Of a DNA stretch of 64,000 nt, positions 23,579 to 35,200 are shown in pieces. The stretch's first letter is position 1, and the number at the start of each line of letters is the position of its first letter. The DNA is taken from NCBI GenBank assembly GCA_905221605.1, contig CAJNDS010002154.1:246001-310000 (forward strand). Reading direction: 5' to 3'. The translations under genes were made by a program, and so were the position numbers. The notes below the pieces were generated by a model. The model saw only the letters and a list, made by a program, of their open reading frames with translations. It was not told the origin of the DNA and did no database searches. The DNA comes from Symbiodinium natans. Taxonomy: Eukaryota > Sar > Dinophyceae > Suessiales > Symbiodiniaceae.

Positions 23579-24637
23579 CCTCCCCCTCTCCCTGTGCGTG
23601 TTGCATTGCATGTACAGTTAAATCTGGCTCGCGCAGTGAGAACACATCAAAAGTAAGATAAGCACCTTGGTTCGAGTGAGGGCTGGCTTGCCACGCCCTC
23701 CAGACATTGTTCTTCCGCCGTCCTAAGCCACCGCAAGTGCGTGCCAACGTTCCTCCTTAAAGCGCAGATGACAATGGGCGTTAGCTTACTCAAAGCGGAC
23801 TTCCTTTACTGTATGCCATCCAAGCGTCCTCGATGACTACCTCAGTATGTACAAGAATACGACACCTCAAGCGACCCACTGTACAGTGCACCTGCACGAT
23901 GCAGTTCAGAAAAGATGCTGACAGCACTCTTACAGTATCCCCTGGACTCTTGCAAGCCACTTGTTTGCTCCCAGGGTGTGCTCTGAAACTGTGATTTTTG
24001 GGTGTACTGGGCACGCCTGGACATCGATTTCCTGGATCGCCGGATCCATCCAACCATGACTCAGCACCATATAGTCCTGATGAGTGGCACGTCTTGCATT
24101 TGCCTGTTGCAGTCTGCGTTTGGGATGGTGGCTGGACATCTTCTGCACACATCTCTGGGAAGCACTACAAACTTGCATCAAGAGTCACGCAAAATCTGCC
24201 CGCTCACCAGTTGCACCTCACGGTGCTCCAAAATTTAACCAATTGAGATGGCGCTGAATGGCACTGGACATGTTGAATAACATCTTCTCTCGCAATAGTG
24301 TAAAAACTTCGGGTCGGCGGAAGGTAGAAAGCAGCGAGCCGACCGCTCGACAACCTGCGTAATTGACTGATGCACCTGCAGGTCGTAGTACGCTTCGAAT
24401 GATTTTGCGGCCAAGATTAGTCCAGAGCTTGGAACGTCTAAGCGATGGAGGAAACCTCAGCCGTCCGTGCAGTCATGACACGCTGTCCGGTACATTGTGA
24501 TGGATGTTCTTGGGCACTGGGCAAAGTCTATCAATGGATTTCCGTCTGACTTGCGTGACGCCAATGCACCATGTCCGAGCTCGTCATCGTAGAGAATGGG
24601 CAGTTTGTTGCCTGCAGACGGTCGCGAGAACTGCGGA

Positions 24638-24654
24638 GGGGGGGGGGGGGGGGG
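24638..24654 (+). repeat. Poly-G (17)
   Basis: Homopolymer of 17 G. Confidence 0.95.
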
Positions 24655-25023
24655 TCGATTCGGCGGAAGCCTTTGAGTTACGTGCCCGGCAGAAAGACAT
24701 GCCCCAGCCAAGCAGCCAGGATCTGCCAAGCTGCAAAACATGGCCGACATGAACATCGACACTTGTGGAAGATCAGAGTTTTCGTCGTGAACTTCATAGT
24801 CGGCAGGCTTGAACAGCACCACTCCTGAAATTATACGTATAGGTGCACAGAGCTGTGTGTTTAAGACGGGCGGAAGGAGCGGAAAGGGGCTACATGCTGC
24901 TCCCTCATGAAGGCATCCGGCATCCTTCCCATGCGGCAGGGATCATGGGAGCAGGTGGAGCCGAGTGACGGTCCCAGGCATCGAATACAACAGCAGGCTG
25001 CATATCGTCATGCAATGGGCGCA

Positions 25024-25110
25024 GGCCACCTGGTTGCATCAGCTGCACGAGTGTACAATTTGGCCGTTGCCTCAAGTCTTCAATCAGCGTTGCCACGCGT
25101 AGCCCAAAAA
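25024..25110 (-). CDS. Unidentified exon
   Basis: The minus frame VATLIEDLRQRPNCTLVQLM ends PG at a GTGGCC donor near 25030. A hydrophobic open stretch (NILLVSYLAAVVVVFGL) lies just upstream in the same frame and could be a membrane segment or intron. No family recognised. Confidence 0.35.
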
Positions 25111-25554
25111 CTACAACTACAGCAGCAAGGTAGGATACTAATAGGATATTAAGCGCTATGTTGAGCTGCCCAGCCTGGAGTCTTTGGAAAGTACGTCCCC
25201 TGGATACGATCCAATAGACCTGCGTATGGCCGCAGTGTGACTGCAAAGTGAAACACAAGTGCGCATCTTCCAAGCCCAACACGTTCCAAGACCCAACGCT
25301 ATCAATACGCGGGCGCTCAGATGAGTTCCCAAACTGCCTTGGGTTTATCGGGGTTTCGCGCCTCCGAATCGGAGCAGCTCGGCCCGAATTCGACTGCGGG
25401 CATTGACGGTCAGGGTGCCAGAGAAGGCACAGGCCCACAAAGAACCTGGGGAACGGGCGGACGCCTATGCCTTCTTCCTTATTTGAAAACTCATACCTTC
25501 AACTATCTAACGAAGACCTTAGAAGTTTCAGAAACTGTAGTCTCAGGTCGAGAC

Positions 25555-25609
25555 CCAACGTGTCCAGTGCTCGTGCAACTTGCATTCGTTTGGGCAGGCT
25601 CGCCCAGTC
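25555..25609 (-). CDS. Unidentified exon
   Basis: DWASLPKRMQVARALDTL lies between CACAG|G and a GT donor. Helical and coding-like, but its phase does not join directly to 25702-25766. Confidence 0.4.
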
Positions 25610-25701
25610 CTGTGAGGATAGTCTGAGTCTGATGTCGACAGGCGCCAGCAAACCCGAAGAATCACGAAAACAAAAGCACCATCCAGATTCCAGATTGCGG
25701 C

Positions 25702-25766
25702 CCAATTGCGAACTTGTACAGCCTCTCCGCAACTTCCCGCTGGAAAACTATTTGCACTTCCTGATC
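25702..25766 (-). CDS. Unidentified exon
   Basis: DQEVQIVFQREVAERLYKFA continues IG to a GC donor; acceptor CCAG|G. Good coding character, no family recognised. Confidence 0.5.
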
Positions 25767-26839
25767 CTGGTGCAGCGGCTGCTGGAAAGAGGCAGCCAAA
25801 ACAGGCAAACAAAGTAAGCAGCCACGTGCGCCATACATGTGACCATGAAGCAGTATATGCAAAGGGTGCGAGCTGCAAAGCAAAGTGTGACGATGCGCAA
25901 CACAATTTCAGCAGATGCTGTCCCAGAACTTAGCATCTCAAACGGGCGCAATTCGCTCCTTTGCACTGCCACAGGCGCCCCAGAGCACCTAAGCTGTTGA
26001 ACTCACAGAATGTTCAGTCACCTCGATGCGCTTACGAAAGATTTCTATCGCAACTTTGAAAAATTGACTCGCTGGTGAAGAAGCGCCATGCTACGTGACG
26101 GACAGAGCATCTCGGTTCAAGGGGCCATCAACAGTTCTTGGAAGCGAAATTCATGGACTTGCCGTCGGGCATGCGTGCCTGTATCTTCGGTGTGGATGGC
26201 ATTGGTAAGCTGCATGAATCATTCATGTTGACCACACAGTACGATACTGCAGGGTGATTCCGCAGCAGCGAAGCGCAAAAGTGAACAAGGTGCAGGTTGA
26301 CACTCTTCAAATTGGCATTGAAACATGTCACAGCATGTCACAGCCACAATCAGATATATACTTCAGTCACACGGCATGCTTCATTAAAAATAAGGAACCA
26401 AGGTGCTCAAAGTGCTCACAAAGGAAGGATTCGTCGCACCCATCTTGGCAGCTTGTCAGCTTGTTAGGCCATGAGCAGATTTATCGCTGTTGATGCTGTA
26501 CTTCTCCGCTCTCACACAGGCACACTCAGCCCGCAGCCATCGAGCTCGACCACCTAAGCAGCACACGTCCAACGGGTTTCAACACGTGACTGCAGGTGTC
26601 TGAAGTTAAAGGGATGCGACCGGCAACGCTCTGCGTCAAGAGACCATAGGCTGGCCAAGGACGTCGGGTCTAGCGCTCCGTGCCGGATCGTGGCAGCCGC
26701 CTTGACAAAACGCGCGTGAGATATGAGCTGCACAAGGCATTGAGGTATTCAGGTGCAAACATGCGGCGACACGGCTTGGCCTTTTAGCAGAGCAGAACAC
26801 TTGCAGAAAACGAAAACGAGCACAGGCCTCGGCCATGGC

Positions 26840-26905
26840 TCTGTGCATTTCTTCAGGACTGGATGTGCCCATGGAAGCCAAGGCCCATGGCCTGTGAGGA
26901 GATGT
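26840..26905 (-). CDS. Unidentified helical exon
   Basis: The minus frame SSPEEMHRAMAEACARFRFL is charged and helical. Splice edges are not fixed. Confidence 0.3.
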
Positions 26906-27301
26906 GCACGGTCTTGCACGGTGCACATGCAGTGCGTGCATGTCAAGGGGCGAACCTTCCCCAAATGCTGATTTTTGAGCTGGTGCTTGGGTCACTTGAA
27001 GGACAGCCAAGTCGCATGAAGGTAGCAAACTGGGCTGAGGTGAGCTCCTGCCACCGAGCACCCAAACAGAAACGCCGCTATGCAGACGTAGACCCCAAGC
27101 AGTGTAAGGCCCCTTCAAGAGTATTCGAAGAGCACTCCAGTAACACCCCCAGAGGACGCCAGCACCGTGAGATGAGAATTTACTTTGAACCTTAGAACGA
27201 ATGCGCGAAGCAAATCAACAATCTGAGCGCGATGTCGGCCAACCCCGGGGTGTTGCCATGCTGTTCGGGATTAGCTCCACAGCCACGTGCACTAGCAAAG
27301 C

Positions 27302-27384
27302 CAGGTGTCCTCGAAATCGAGGATCATGTTCAACGCGTCTTTCCCCGACTGCTGCAGGAGCTGGTAGGTGGTGAGGAAGCTTTT
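27302..27384 (-). CDS. Unidentified exon
   Basis: KSFLTTYQLLQQSGKDALNM continues ILDFEDTW. The acceptor is TGCAG|A and a GC donor follows the W codon. Strong coding character in only one frame. No domain assigned. Confidence 0.5.
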
Positions 27385-27649
27385 CTGCACACAAGGGCAG
27401 GGCGAACCATGACAACCCTGCAGTAAAAGATTGTCACCGAAGATGCTTCAGTGGGAGGTCCTCATCCAGAACCAATCGTGAAGCCGCAGCATTGCACAGA
27501 ATGGAAAGTGCCCTGGACCAACAACCTCCCAAGTGTCAGCGTTCATGCACTGGCACTGACTTGGCTTGCTTGAGCCGTCGCCTGCATCGGAAGCTGCAGA
27601 GGCTGCAGCAGTGCCTGACAGCGGGAAACGGAGCTTGAGTCAACAAAAG

Positions 27650-27966
27650 TCAACTCCGCTTACTCAGCTTGGCTCGAGGAATTTCAGAGCCAGCGCGTGC
27701 TGTAACTACTACTAGCCAATCGTCGTCAGACTTGCAGAACGAGGGGCAGCTGGCAATGTCAACCTTCATGGCCAAGGAGAACCTTGAGACATCCCATCGA
27801 AGCACCACAATCTCCACTGCCCCCCATGAGACTGGGCAAGACTGCTCGAAGCCCATGTTCTGCCAAAAGGCATGTCCATCAAGAGGCTTGCTGAGCGAAT
27901 CCACTTGTTCCTGTTCCTGAAGCTCAAAAGCATCTCGCGGAGCATGAACGCTTCCAGCAAATGCAT
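27650..27966 (-). CDS. Unidentified terminal exon candidate
   Basis: About 105 open codons from an AG at 27967-27968 to a stop at 27650. The frame reads DAFELQEQEQVDSLSKPLDG, then AFWQNMGFEQSCPVSWGAVE, IVVLRWDVSRFSLAMKVDIA and DDDWLVVVTARAGSEIPRAK. The composition is that of a folded soluble domain, and the alternating hydrophobic strands (AVEIVVLRW, WLVVVTARA) suggest a beta-rich or alpha/beta fold. I do not recognise the family. It may be the last exon of the gene containing 27302-27384, or unrelated. Confidence 0.5.
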
Positions 27967-27999
27967 CTCAAGATGATCTTAGCTTGCACTGTCAGCTGA

Positions 28000-29200
28000 A
28001 AGTCACAACATGGCCCACAGCAACCAGACCTGCAGGCCACGAGGGCCGCAGCAGCGCAAGCAGGGTCAGTTTTGGCGGCGCCGAGTGTGGCGAGCGCCCA
28101 ATCCCAGGCGGCAGCCTCAAGGGCAGGTCGACATGAAGCCGCATATTCTGAAGCACAGGGACATGGCGCCATAGTATGTGAGAATTCTCCTTGCTAAAAC
28201 CATGGACTTGTCAGCAGTGAGGGCGTGATAAAGGGGCCTTCCGGTCTACAACAGCTGCGACCATCACAGCCAAACGCATGAAACCGTTGTCTTTCACATG
28301 TCCTGCCCGAACTCGGGCTTTCTCATGCTGCTTTCGCTTTGAGTGCATACTGTGCCTGCTTGCATGCGCGGATGGCACCACGACAGGATGCCATCGCCAC
28401 ACTGCCCTGCTGCGTCTTGGCCTGCAACAGCCGCAATGCACGTTGACGCCGAACGGGTAAAGTCAGATGCTATGTTTTCAGACCGGATTCCTGATTCTCC
28501 AAGCCCATGAACTAGATGCCTGTGTGGATGGGTCCCGTGACAAGCAATTGGTTGTACTGCACATTCCCCAACCTATAGGACCTTTAGACCTGAGACGCAA
28601 ATAGCGATGATACATGGTTGAATGCTTCATTGGGCTGGACACTTCAGTCATGCAAAACTTGAGTCGCATTCTGCATGCAAAATTTCATGGGTAATGGCAT
28701 AAAGCTTTGCCTCTGCAAAGTAGTGCAATGCATGGAGCCACTGGCCCTCCTTGGCCAAATGACCTGCAATCATTAGCCACTGTCACTGTAGTAATCAACG
28801 GCAACGGTGCGAAGGCTGAAGCTATGATGCACGCAGTCAACAGACTACAGATTCTAACTTATCTTGACGGGATGCCAATGGCCGCGCCATCGCTTGGCGC
28901 TGCAGTTTGCACGCCGCGGCAATGCATGGCATGTAGTGTCGCCGAGGCAGCCCCCCATGGAGCTGACGACAAGGCCAGCGAATCAAACAACGTGATCGTT
29001 GAATCGTTGGCCAGCACTCGACGGCTGGCATCTTAATCCCGCCTCTGACTTGGCCGCTGGCGAGAACGGCACCGTACGCAAGGGCATCAGCAGAAAGGCG
29101 CTGAAATGCCACCGCCTTGGCCAAGTTCTCATGTCTCATGTCGTGTGTGTGTGTGAGTGTGTGCAGCTACACCTGCTGTTTTGCCAAACCGGTCCCCGGC
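28000..29200 (-). other. No firm gene; one Ala-rich helical candidate
   Basis: The minus frame around 28030-28140 reads ALEAAAWDWALATLGAAKTD, which vaguely resembles the PPR helix pair seen farther right. I found no supported splice sites. Confidence 0.25.
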
Positions 29201-29212
29201 TGCTTCCCTTAC

Positions 29213-29320
29213 CAGACTGCTGTCGAGATATCGTGGACTTGTTGCCACGTGGCTTCAAGGGCAGCACTTGCGTGGCGCCATCGAGCTCCCGCTTGCCAGG
29301 CCTTGGGCTGCCACAAGCTT
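29213..29320 (-). CDS. Unidentified exon
   Basis: The minus frame ARWRHASAALEATWQQVHDI ends STAV at a GTAAGG donor (29212-29207). The 5' edge is approximate. Confidence 0.4.
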
Positions 29321-29399
29321 TTCTCAGCGATCCCTGGGCAGCAAAAGCTCTCAAGTGTGGGTGCTGGGGCCCTTTGGTGTTCAGTTTGGGAGTCCAGAC

Positions 29400-30007
29400 A
29401 GGGTTTCGGCTTGCGTTTAAGCGGAAATTCGTTTTGGCTCCTTTCCGACTTTGCCTGAAGCCATCTGGAGGAGGGGGGCATTCTTCAAGAGTCATGAGCT
29501 ACCCCTGTCCGCACTTGCACCCGCGCGAAGTGCCCGAAAGTGCTTTGAGGTTAGCAAGCAGCAGAAAGATGGACAAAACGATCGTAAAGGCTCGTAGATG
29601 CCGCAGCCCGACTGGTTTTACTCCCCATGGCAGCAACCGAACATAACCTACCGGGAAACAGGAGAACCCTGAAATCCGGAAAGCAAAACCCAATGCGTAG
29701 AACGCGCACCCTCAAAAGCACCACATTCCTGCCACATTCAAGAGTGAGGTCATGCAGTGAGAAAGTTCAGAGGCACTGCAGCTTCCCCGTTGTGAGCTGA
29801 GGTCTTCAACATAAGGGTCCACCACGTTCTTCAAGTGCAGCAAGTTTAAAGGTTCAGATGCCCGTCGTATTCCGGCGTGCTGGTGGTCCTGTGTGTGGCC
29901 GCATGCGGGACACAGCAGCTGGGCAGACCAAGCGGAAGAAATCCAATAAGAACTTGACGAGCTGCTGTCTCTTCCACCATTCTCACACCAAGCCATAGTG
30001 AACATCT
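29400..30007 (-). other. Region downstream of the NYN gene, no gene recognised
   Basis: A 97-codon open frame (29712-30005, minus) is Ser-rich and lies directly after the NYN stop codon. It is most likely 3' UTR or intergenic. Confidence 0.35.
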
Positions 30008-31384
30008 TTAGAGCTCAAAGGTGATCGCAGCCGTCCGCAAGGAATTGTCAGATGTCAGGTGCGACTGGATCTGCCAGACGTGTCCATTGTATGTGCGAGC
30101 CGGGGGAAGCTTGGCACTGGAGGCAAAGCTCCGCATTGCTTTGAGCACCTGGGCTTTGCTTGCTTTGCTTGCACTTTCCAGCAGACCACGTTGCTCAAGC
30201 ACTTGACGAACTCGACCATCCATGGGGGCTCCCTGCCACAATCCCGCGCTCTGGTGGGACAGGAAAGCCGCCCGCAGCCTGTCTTCGACTTCTGGTGGGG
30301 TGTCGTTTGAGGATGGGAGCATTCCCAGCTTGCGCAAGCAATGCTTGTTGTCACTCATGTTGATGAAAACAATCATGGCCTCGGCCAAATCGCTGTTCAG
30401 GTCGTCGTCGAGGTAGCCCAGTCTTCGCAACACATGGCTTGTCAGAACAGGTGCGTCCGGCAGCATGAAAGGACCACCTCCTCTAAAGATACGTCTTGCC
30501 AGAACACTTCCATAGCGATGCACTTGCATAGAAGTACTGCTGCCAGGGGATGTCTTGGGAATCACGAAGGCAAGGCTGCTTTGGCATCGCTTCCAGCGCC
30601 CATGTCCCCGCGATTCCATAACCTCATGCACAGCTTGGGTTGCACACTGATGTGGAAACACCGTGATAGGACCCAATCCATTCTGGAACCAGAACTTCGA
30701 GGTGGCATGAATCAAGTAACCACCGGCGTCATAGGCCAAGTCCCCTACGAAACCTCGGACAAGCTCAGCCTGCGCACTGCTGTCATAAGAGATATAGGGA
30801 TCAGCAAATTGTACACTGCCCGTCCCGTCTGCGTGGAGAAGTGCCCTGATCCTCGGGCTAGTGTCCCTTATCGGGTCCAGCGACCGAACTCGCACGCCTG
30901 CTTTCTCGAACCTGCGAAGAACGTTGAACTTCCTCGACGGCACAAGGACTACCAGATCCGCTCTCGGCGAGATGTCTTGAATCATTGGTAAAAAGCCGTT
31001 GTCTTGCACCATGAGGGCAATCTGCTTCTTCTGCGGGCCACTAGCAAGCTCTCTGATCTTGGCTATCAGTGCAGCATCATTTGCTTCACCGCCACAACGA
31101 GGTACAGGGCAGAAGTTGACGTCGGGTGTCTGCATGAATGCACACCATTGATTGTTTCTTTCCCTGCCAGGTGCTGCGTAGACGGCGGTCCGGACCATAC
31201 GGCCCTCCTTCTCCAAGCATTGAATTGCTTTCTTGATCTCAGCCAGGCTGTGCGTATCAGCATCCACAAGAAGCTCAGTGGGCGCCCGCACTTCAGATTT
31301 GAACAGCCGTTGAGCCCCAAAGACACGGAGGAGTCTTGGACGATGCGTCCTGAGCATCCTGGACCACTTGTGCGAGGAGCACAT
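30008..31384 (-). CDS. NYN/PIN-like domain protein (putative ribonuclease), uninterrupted
   Basis: NYN domains are PIN-fold, metal-dependent nuclease-like modules acting on RNA. The ATG is at 31384-31382; the frame stays open one TTG codon further upstream. Counting from that TTG: residues 38-172 form the domain, starting ELLVDADTHSL (acidic D42, D44), with a central GEANDAALIAKI (N103, D104) and then LMVQDNGF (D129), LVVLVP and VRVRSLD, the usual beta-strand order with the conserved Asp/Asn set present. Residues 8-31 are Arg-rich and nearly acid-free (RMLRTHRPRLLRVFGAQRLF), compatible with an organelle-targeting presequence. The C-terminal 280 residues have no domain I recognise. It is a single 1.4-kb open frame, in sharp contrast to the micro-exon neighbours, so it may descend from a retroposed mRNA. 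Confidence 0.8.
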   Translation of the reverse strand: MCSSHKWSRMLRTHRPRLLRVFGAQRLFKSEVRAPTELLVDADTHSLAEIKKAIQCLEKEGRMVRTAVYAAPGRERNNQWCAFMQTPDVNFCPVPRCGGEANDAALIAKIRELASGPQKKQIALMVQDNGFLPMIQDISPRADLVVLVPSRKFNVLRRFEKAGVRVRSLDPIRDTSPRIRALLHADGTGSVQFADPYISYDSSAQAELVRGFVGDLAYDAGGYLIHATSKFWFQNGLGPITVFPHQCATQAVHEVMESRGHGRWKRCQSSLAFVIPKTSPGSSTSMQVHRYGSVLARRIFRGGGPFMLPDAPVLTSHVLRRLGYLDDDLNSDLAEAMIVFINMSDNKHCLRKLGMLPSSNDTPPEVEDRLRAAFLSHQSAGLWQGAPMDGRVRQVLEQRGLLESASKASKAQVLKAMRSFASSAKLPPARTYNGHVWQIQSHLTSDNSLRTAAITFEL

Positions 31385-31399
31385 CAAAGAGCGAAAAAG

Positions 31400-32200
31400 T
31401 TCTGTGTGATAAATACTAAACCTGCTACATTACATTTAAGCGGGCGGCACATGTGCTACATCCCACAAAGTCAAGAAACAACATCACCATCCCGGACTGA
31501 ACATGTAGGAACCCAAGCCCAACCGTGCAATTTATAGCCTGGCCTGATCATCATGACACACAGCTGTGCTTTGCAACTGGCAGGGGCATCTGGACTTGCA
31601 GCATGAGCTGCATCCAATCAGTTCCGTGAGGTTCGGCGCGTGACTGCAGAAGTCATGGCAATTTCATTTTACACAGCAGCGGTCTGGACATACTGCCTTA
31701 GGATTCTGCATGTTCCTGCGGAATCGCGGGAGCGCAGCCTGTCTGAAATGGCTGCGGCAAAGACGCAAAGACAAGCCTTCATTGATTCATGACCACAGGA
31801 TGGCACAGCGGCGCACCAGGCAGTCAAGTTGCATTGATAGTGACGGTGTGGCACACGGCGTCCTGCGTAGTCGGAGGATGTGCGAGGGTTGCATTCACTT
31901 TGTTGCTCGTCGCCACTTCTGCCTAACCGTTTCTAAGCCTACCTCGACCCAATCCGAGCTCAACCCCTACTCAAGTCCAGCTCCACTTTCGTCGATGGCA
32001 GAGATCCGAAAAGCCTCAGAATGTCAAGATATCACGACGGCAGTGTGCCACATACGGGTCAATCAGTCCAGAATAAACTGAGATAAGATAAGCCAACCAG
32101 ATTATACACAATGCGATGATACTGTTCAGCCGCGCAGGAGCTAGGCTCTGGCTTGGGAAGTACTGCCGACCATGACATGCAATATACACAGATCCACGCA
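31400..32200. other. Intergenic sequence, nothing recognised
   Basis: Upstream flank of the NYN gene on the minus strand. No convincing exon, repeat array or spliced-leader relic seen. Confidence 0.5.
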
Positions 32201-32280
32201 TGTCCCACTGATTAAATTCAAAAAACCCATCACATCCGAGCCCTGCACTGAATCTAATCTGACTCTACATGCGCAAAACG

Positions 32281-35200
32281 TCAAAGCGGCCCCCCAAGCA
32301 GCTTGAATAACATCGGCCTCTTGCACTGAAGGCAATTGCAAGCCGTGCTGCTCAAGGGCCGCCTCCCAAGCGGCCGCCTTGCCACAGGTACATAGGGCCT
32401 CGAGCTTGCGCTGTAAACAGATATCGGCCCCTTCCCCAAGACCTTCATCATTGCAAGATTGTCTGAGAGCGGCATTGGACCGGCTGACAGCGGATGGTGG
32501 AAGCGACACCTCCTTCGAGGGCTATACAACCCCACGTGTTGGGGGGTTTCAGGTGCGCTCAAGGTACATGTTAGTTCATGCTAGCACCTGCCAAGAACAC
32601 GGCCTCTTGTCCCACAACCAACAACTGCGAAACTCTCTGACACTACTCTACCACTCTACCATCATGAGGGCATGCAGAATCGACATTCCATCATTCTTTG
32701 TCCAGAGCTTTGGACTGCTACGCAAGTTGGCTGCATCGGTCCTCTGAGTGTCCCAGTATCTTCAAGGCAAAGGTCCAGCCCTGTGCAGGAAGCTCCACCC
32801 AAGCACCTCAGCTCCACCTCGCTTCGGGCAGTCCCGCCTCATTGTTGGGCTCCGCATCTGCACGAGTTCCGCTGATTGTGGAGCTCACCTAAGATGCGCT
32901 TTCTGCGCTCCGCCGCACCGTGTTGTGCGACACAGGTTTTTTTCGGAAATCACGCCAAGCTTCGAGACCTTGATCTATTTGCAAGGAGCTTCGGCGCAAG
33001 TCCTGACTGAACATCTAGAAGCACAAACCAGCCAATTCATCCGCCCTTGGCTCCTGAAGGAACAGCCACGCACCTTGCCAAGCACCACCTGGAGAATGTT
33101 GGGCCGATAGCTGGTTTGCATACACGCATAGCTTGTCAAAATACACTGCATTTAATAGTACACATACTGTACACACACATACTGCCTACGCACACAAGTG
33201 CATACACAAACACACACACACACACACACACACGAAAGCCATGTTTGCCACTATGCACGGTATGCATACAGACACACACACGCACCGAAACCGTCGAACC
33301 GCACGTATTATGTGGATTTGTGCAACACGTAGCAGCCAACTTTGTGCCCGTTTGCATCGTTAGCCTTGCGCACAGGCATTGGCAGCTGCATTGGCGCAAA
33401 CAACATCTGCGGTGATGTCCTGCATGGCTCATTGGGCCCGTATAGGAACACAGACGGCATGGGAAGTAAGTGGGTGCTCTATGTTTAGCCGCCTTCTCCC
33501 TCATCTGCTCAAGCGCCCGTTCAGCCAGAGACCAGTGCTTTTCAGTGCCCAGAGCGCCAAACAGCTCGCTGAACGACACGACATCCTGAAGATGTCCACA
33601 AAATGTATGCTGGCGGCCCGGTCTGCAGAATGTCTGGGTGCGACATGCCGAGGATGCCATTGCAAGCTTCGGAATTTGCACTCTGTCCACGCCAAGATTG
33701 CAGATGCTAGACTCTGCTAGACAGTGCTGGCAGACAGCGCAACTTGCCGAGCGACTGCTTGCGCGCTGGCACCTGATCACACGCAGACTTCACTGCGCCG
33801 ATGCCGTGATTAGTCCATGCCAGCATGCGTATACCTTTGTTCCATCCACCGCCGTTGACAACGGATAGTCGCATTACATAGTAGTATGGCACATACACGC
33901 TCGCTCACTCACTCGCTATCACTCACTCGCTCGAATACGCTCCCTCCCGGCCCTTGCACCTTGCAGCGTCCCAAGCAGCGACAGCGAAGCTTCCCAAGGC
34001 AGTGCCGTGGCTGCAGCGTTCCAATCTTGGCTGCATTGGGAAATCTCGAGCACTGGCATGTGCAATTGCACACGTCTCTGGTGCCTCCTCTCTTTCACAC
34101 CTAAGCTAAACGAGCCCTCGGCTGTTGATGGCCGTCCGATGGCCCGTGAGAGCATCCTGTCGCCGGGACTGGAAATCGCTGGAAGCTGCATGTCCCAGCA
34201 AACGATGCTACAGGTGCGCCCCCGCCAACCACTCGACGCAAGTGACCCGCATGCCCATGTTCTCGCGCACACAACGAGAAGGCTGGGCCTGCACAGTCTA
34301 CGCGCGCTTTCGCGGATTTGTTATCCACACATTCGTGGGACTTTGGCCACGAATCCCTGAACAAAGCGCCCTTCCCAACGGAAGTTTAATGCGGCGTGGA
34401 AGGACTTGGGCAAGGAATGCACAACTTGAGCAATACTAGAGCTGCTGTCACGACAAGAAAATTGACTGTCAGAGCATCAAGACAGAAAACTGTCCTGAAA
34501 AGTGCGAAGTCACCTTTTTAACAACCCTCTATGCCTCTACAGTAGTATACCTCCACGTGGGCATGCATTGCAGTGCACAGCGGCCGAACGTGCACCCGAC
34601 CAAAAGCCTACGGCACTCAAAAGAAGCGCACGGATTCTTTACATTCGGTCCTGCAGCAAGACAGTGACCCGCTGCCAACAGTGTCGACATGCGACGATCG
34701 CAGCATTGAAGCCTGAGAGCGGCAAGTTCGTCTTGGGGCCGCTAAGTTTGTCATAAACAGTGTGACCGAAAGCAGCCCGGAGGCTAATCGCATCCGCCTC
34801 CATTGTACACTGGCGCATATCATGCAGCAGCTGCAGCGCGGCCTCCACATGCAATTTGGGCGGATACCAAGACACGACATATGCTAAACCAACTTCCTGA
34901 CCTCAGTTCTCCAGGATGTGCCAGTATAATAAATACAGTATAGGGCTGCAGCCGCGCCATGTGGTTCTGACTTGCCGAAGTGCCTCCCACTGCTCTGACT
35001 TGCCACAAGCGCTGATTGCAGTATTGAATACAACTGCGTCCGCTGCAACCTCGGATCTTCAGCTTCTGAGTCCAGGCTCGAAAGCACAGGACACGCAAAC
35101 ATCAGATGATAAACCCAGGCTGCGGAGCTCTTCTCTTCGGCATGGAGGCAAGAAGTGCAAGCGCCATCTGCCAATGGAAACCTGCCATGCGACCATGATC

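Larger units (their letters stand above)
21790..25000. other. No identified gene; simple repeats
   Basis: A minus-strand candidate at about 22400-22500 reads AAHAQYLCDQLTLVVIR. Otherwise I see only repeats: a (GC)n run near 22383-22395, a 10-bp tandem array at 23311-23370, (TC)13 at 23553-23578 and poly-G at 24638-24654. The 226-codon plus-strand open frame over 22941-23621 runs through those repeats and is not credible. Confidence 0.4.

Noticed and set aside
22941-23621. 226-codon plus-strand open frame
   Set aside because: It runs through the CATTCTCACT array and the (TC)13 repeat; no conserved motif.
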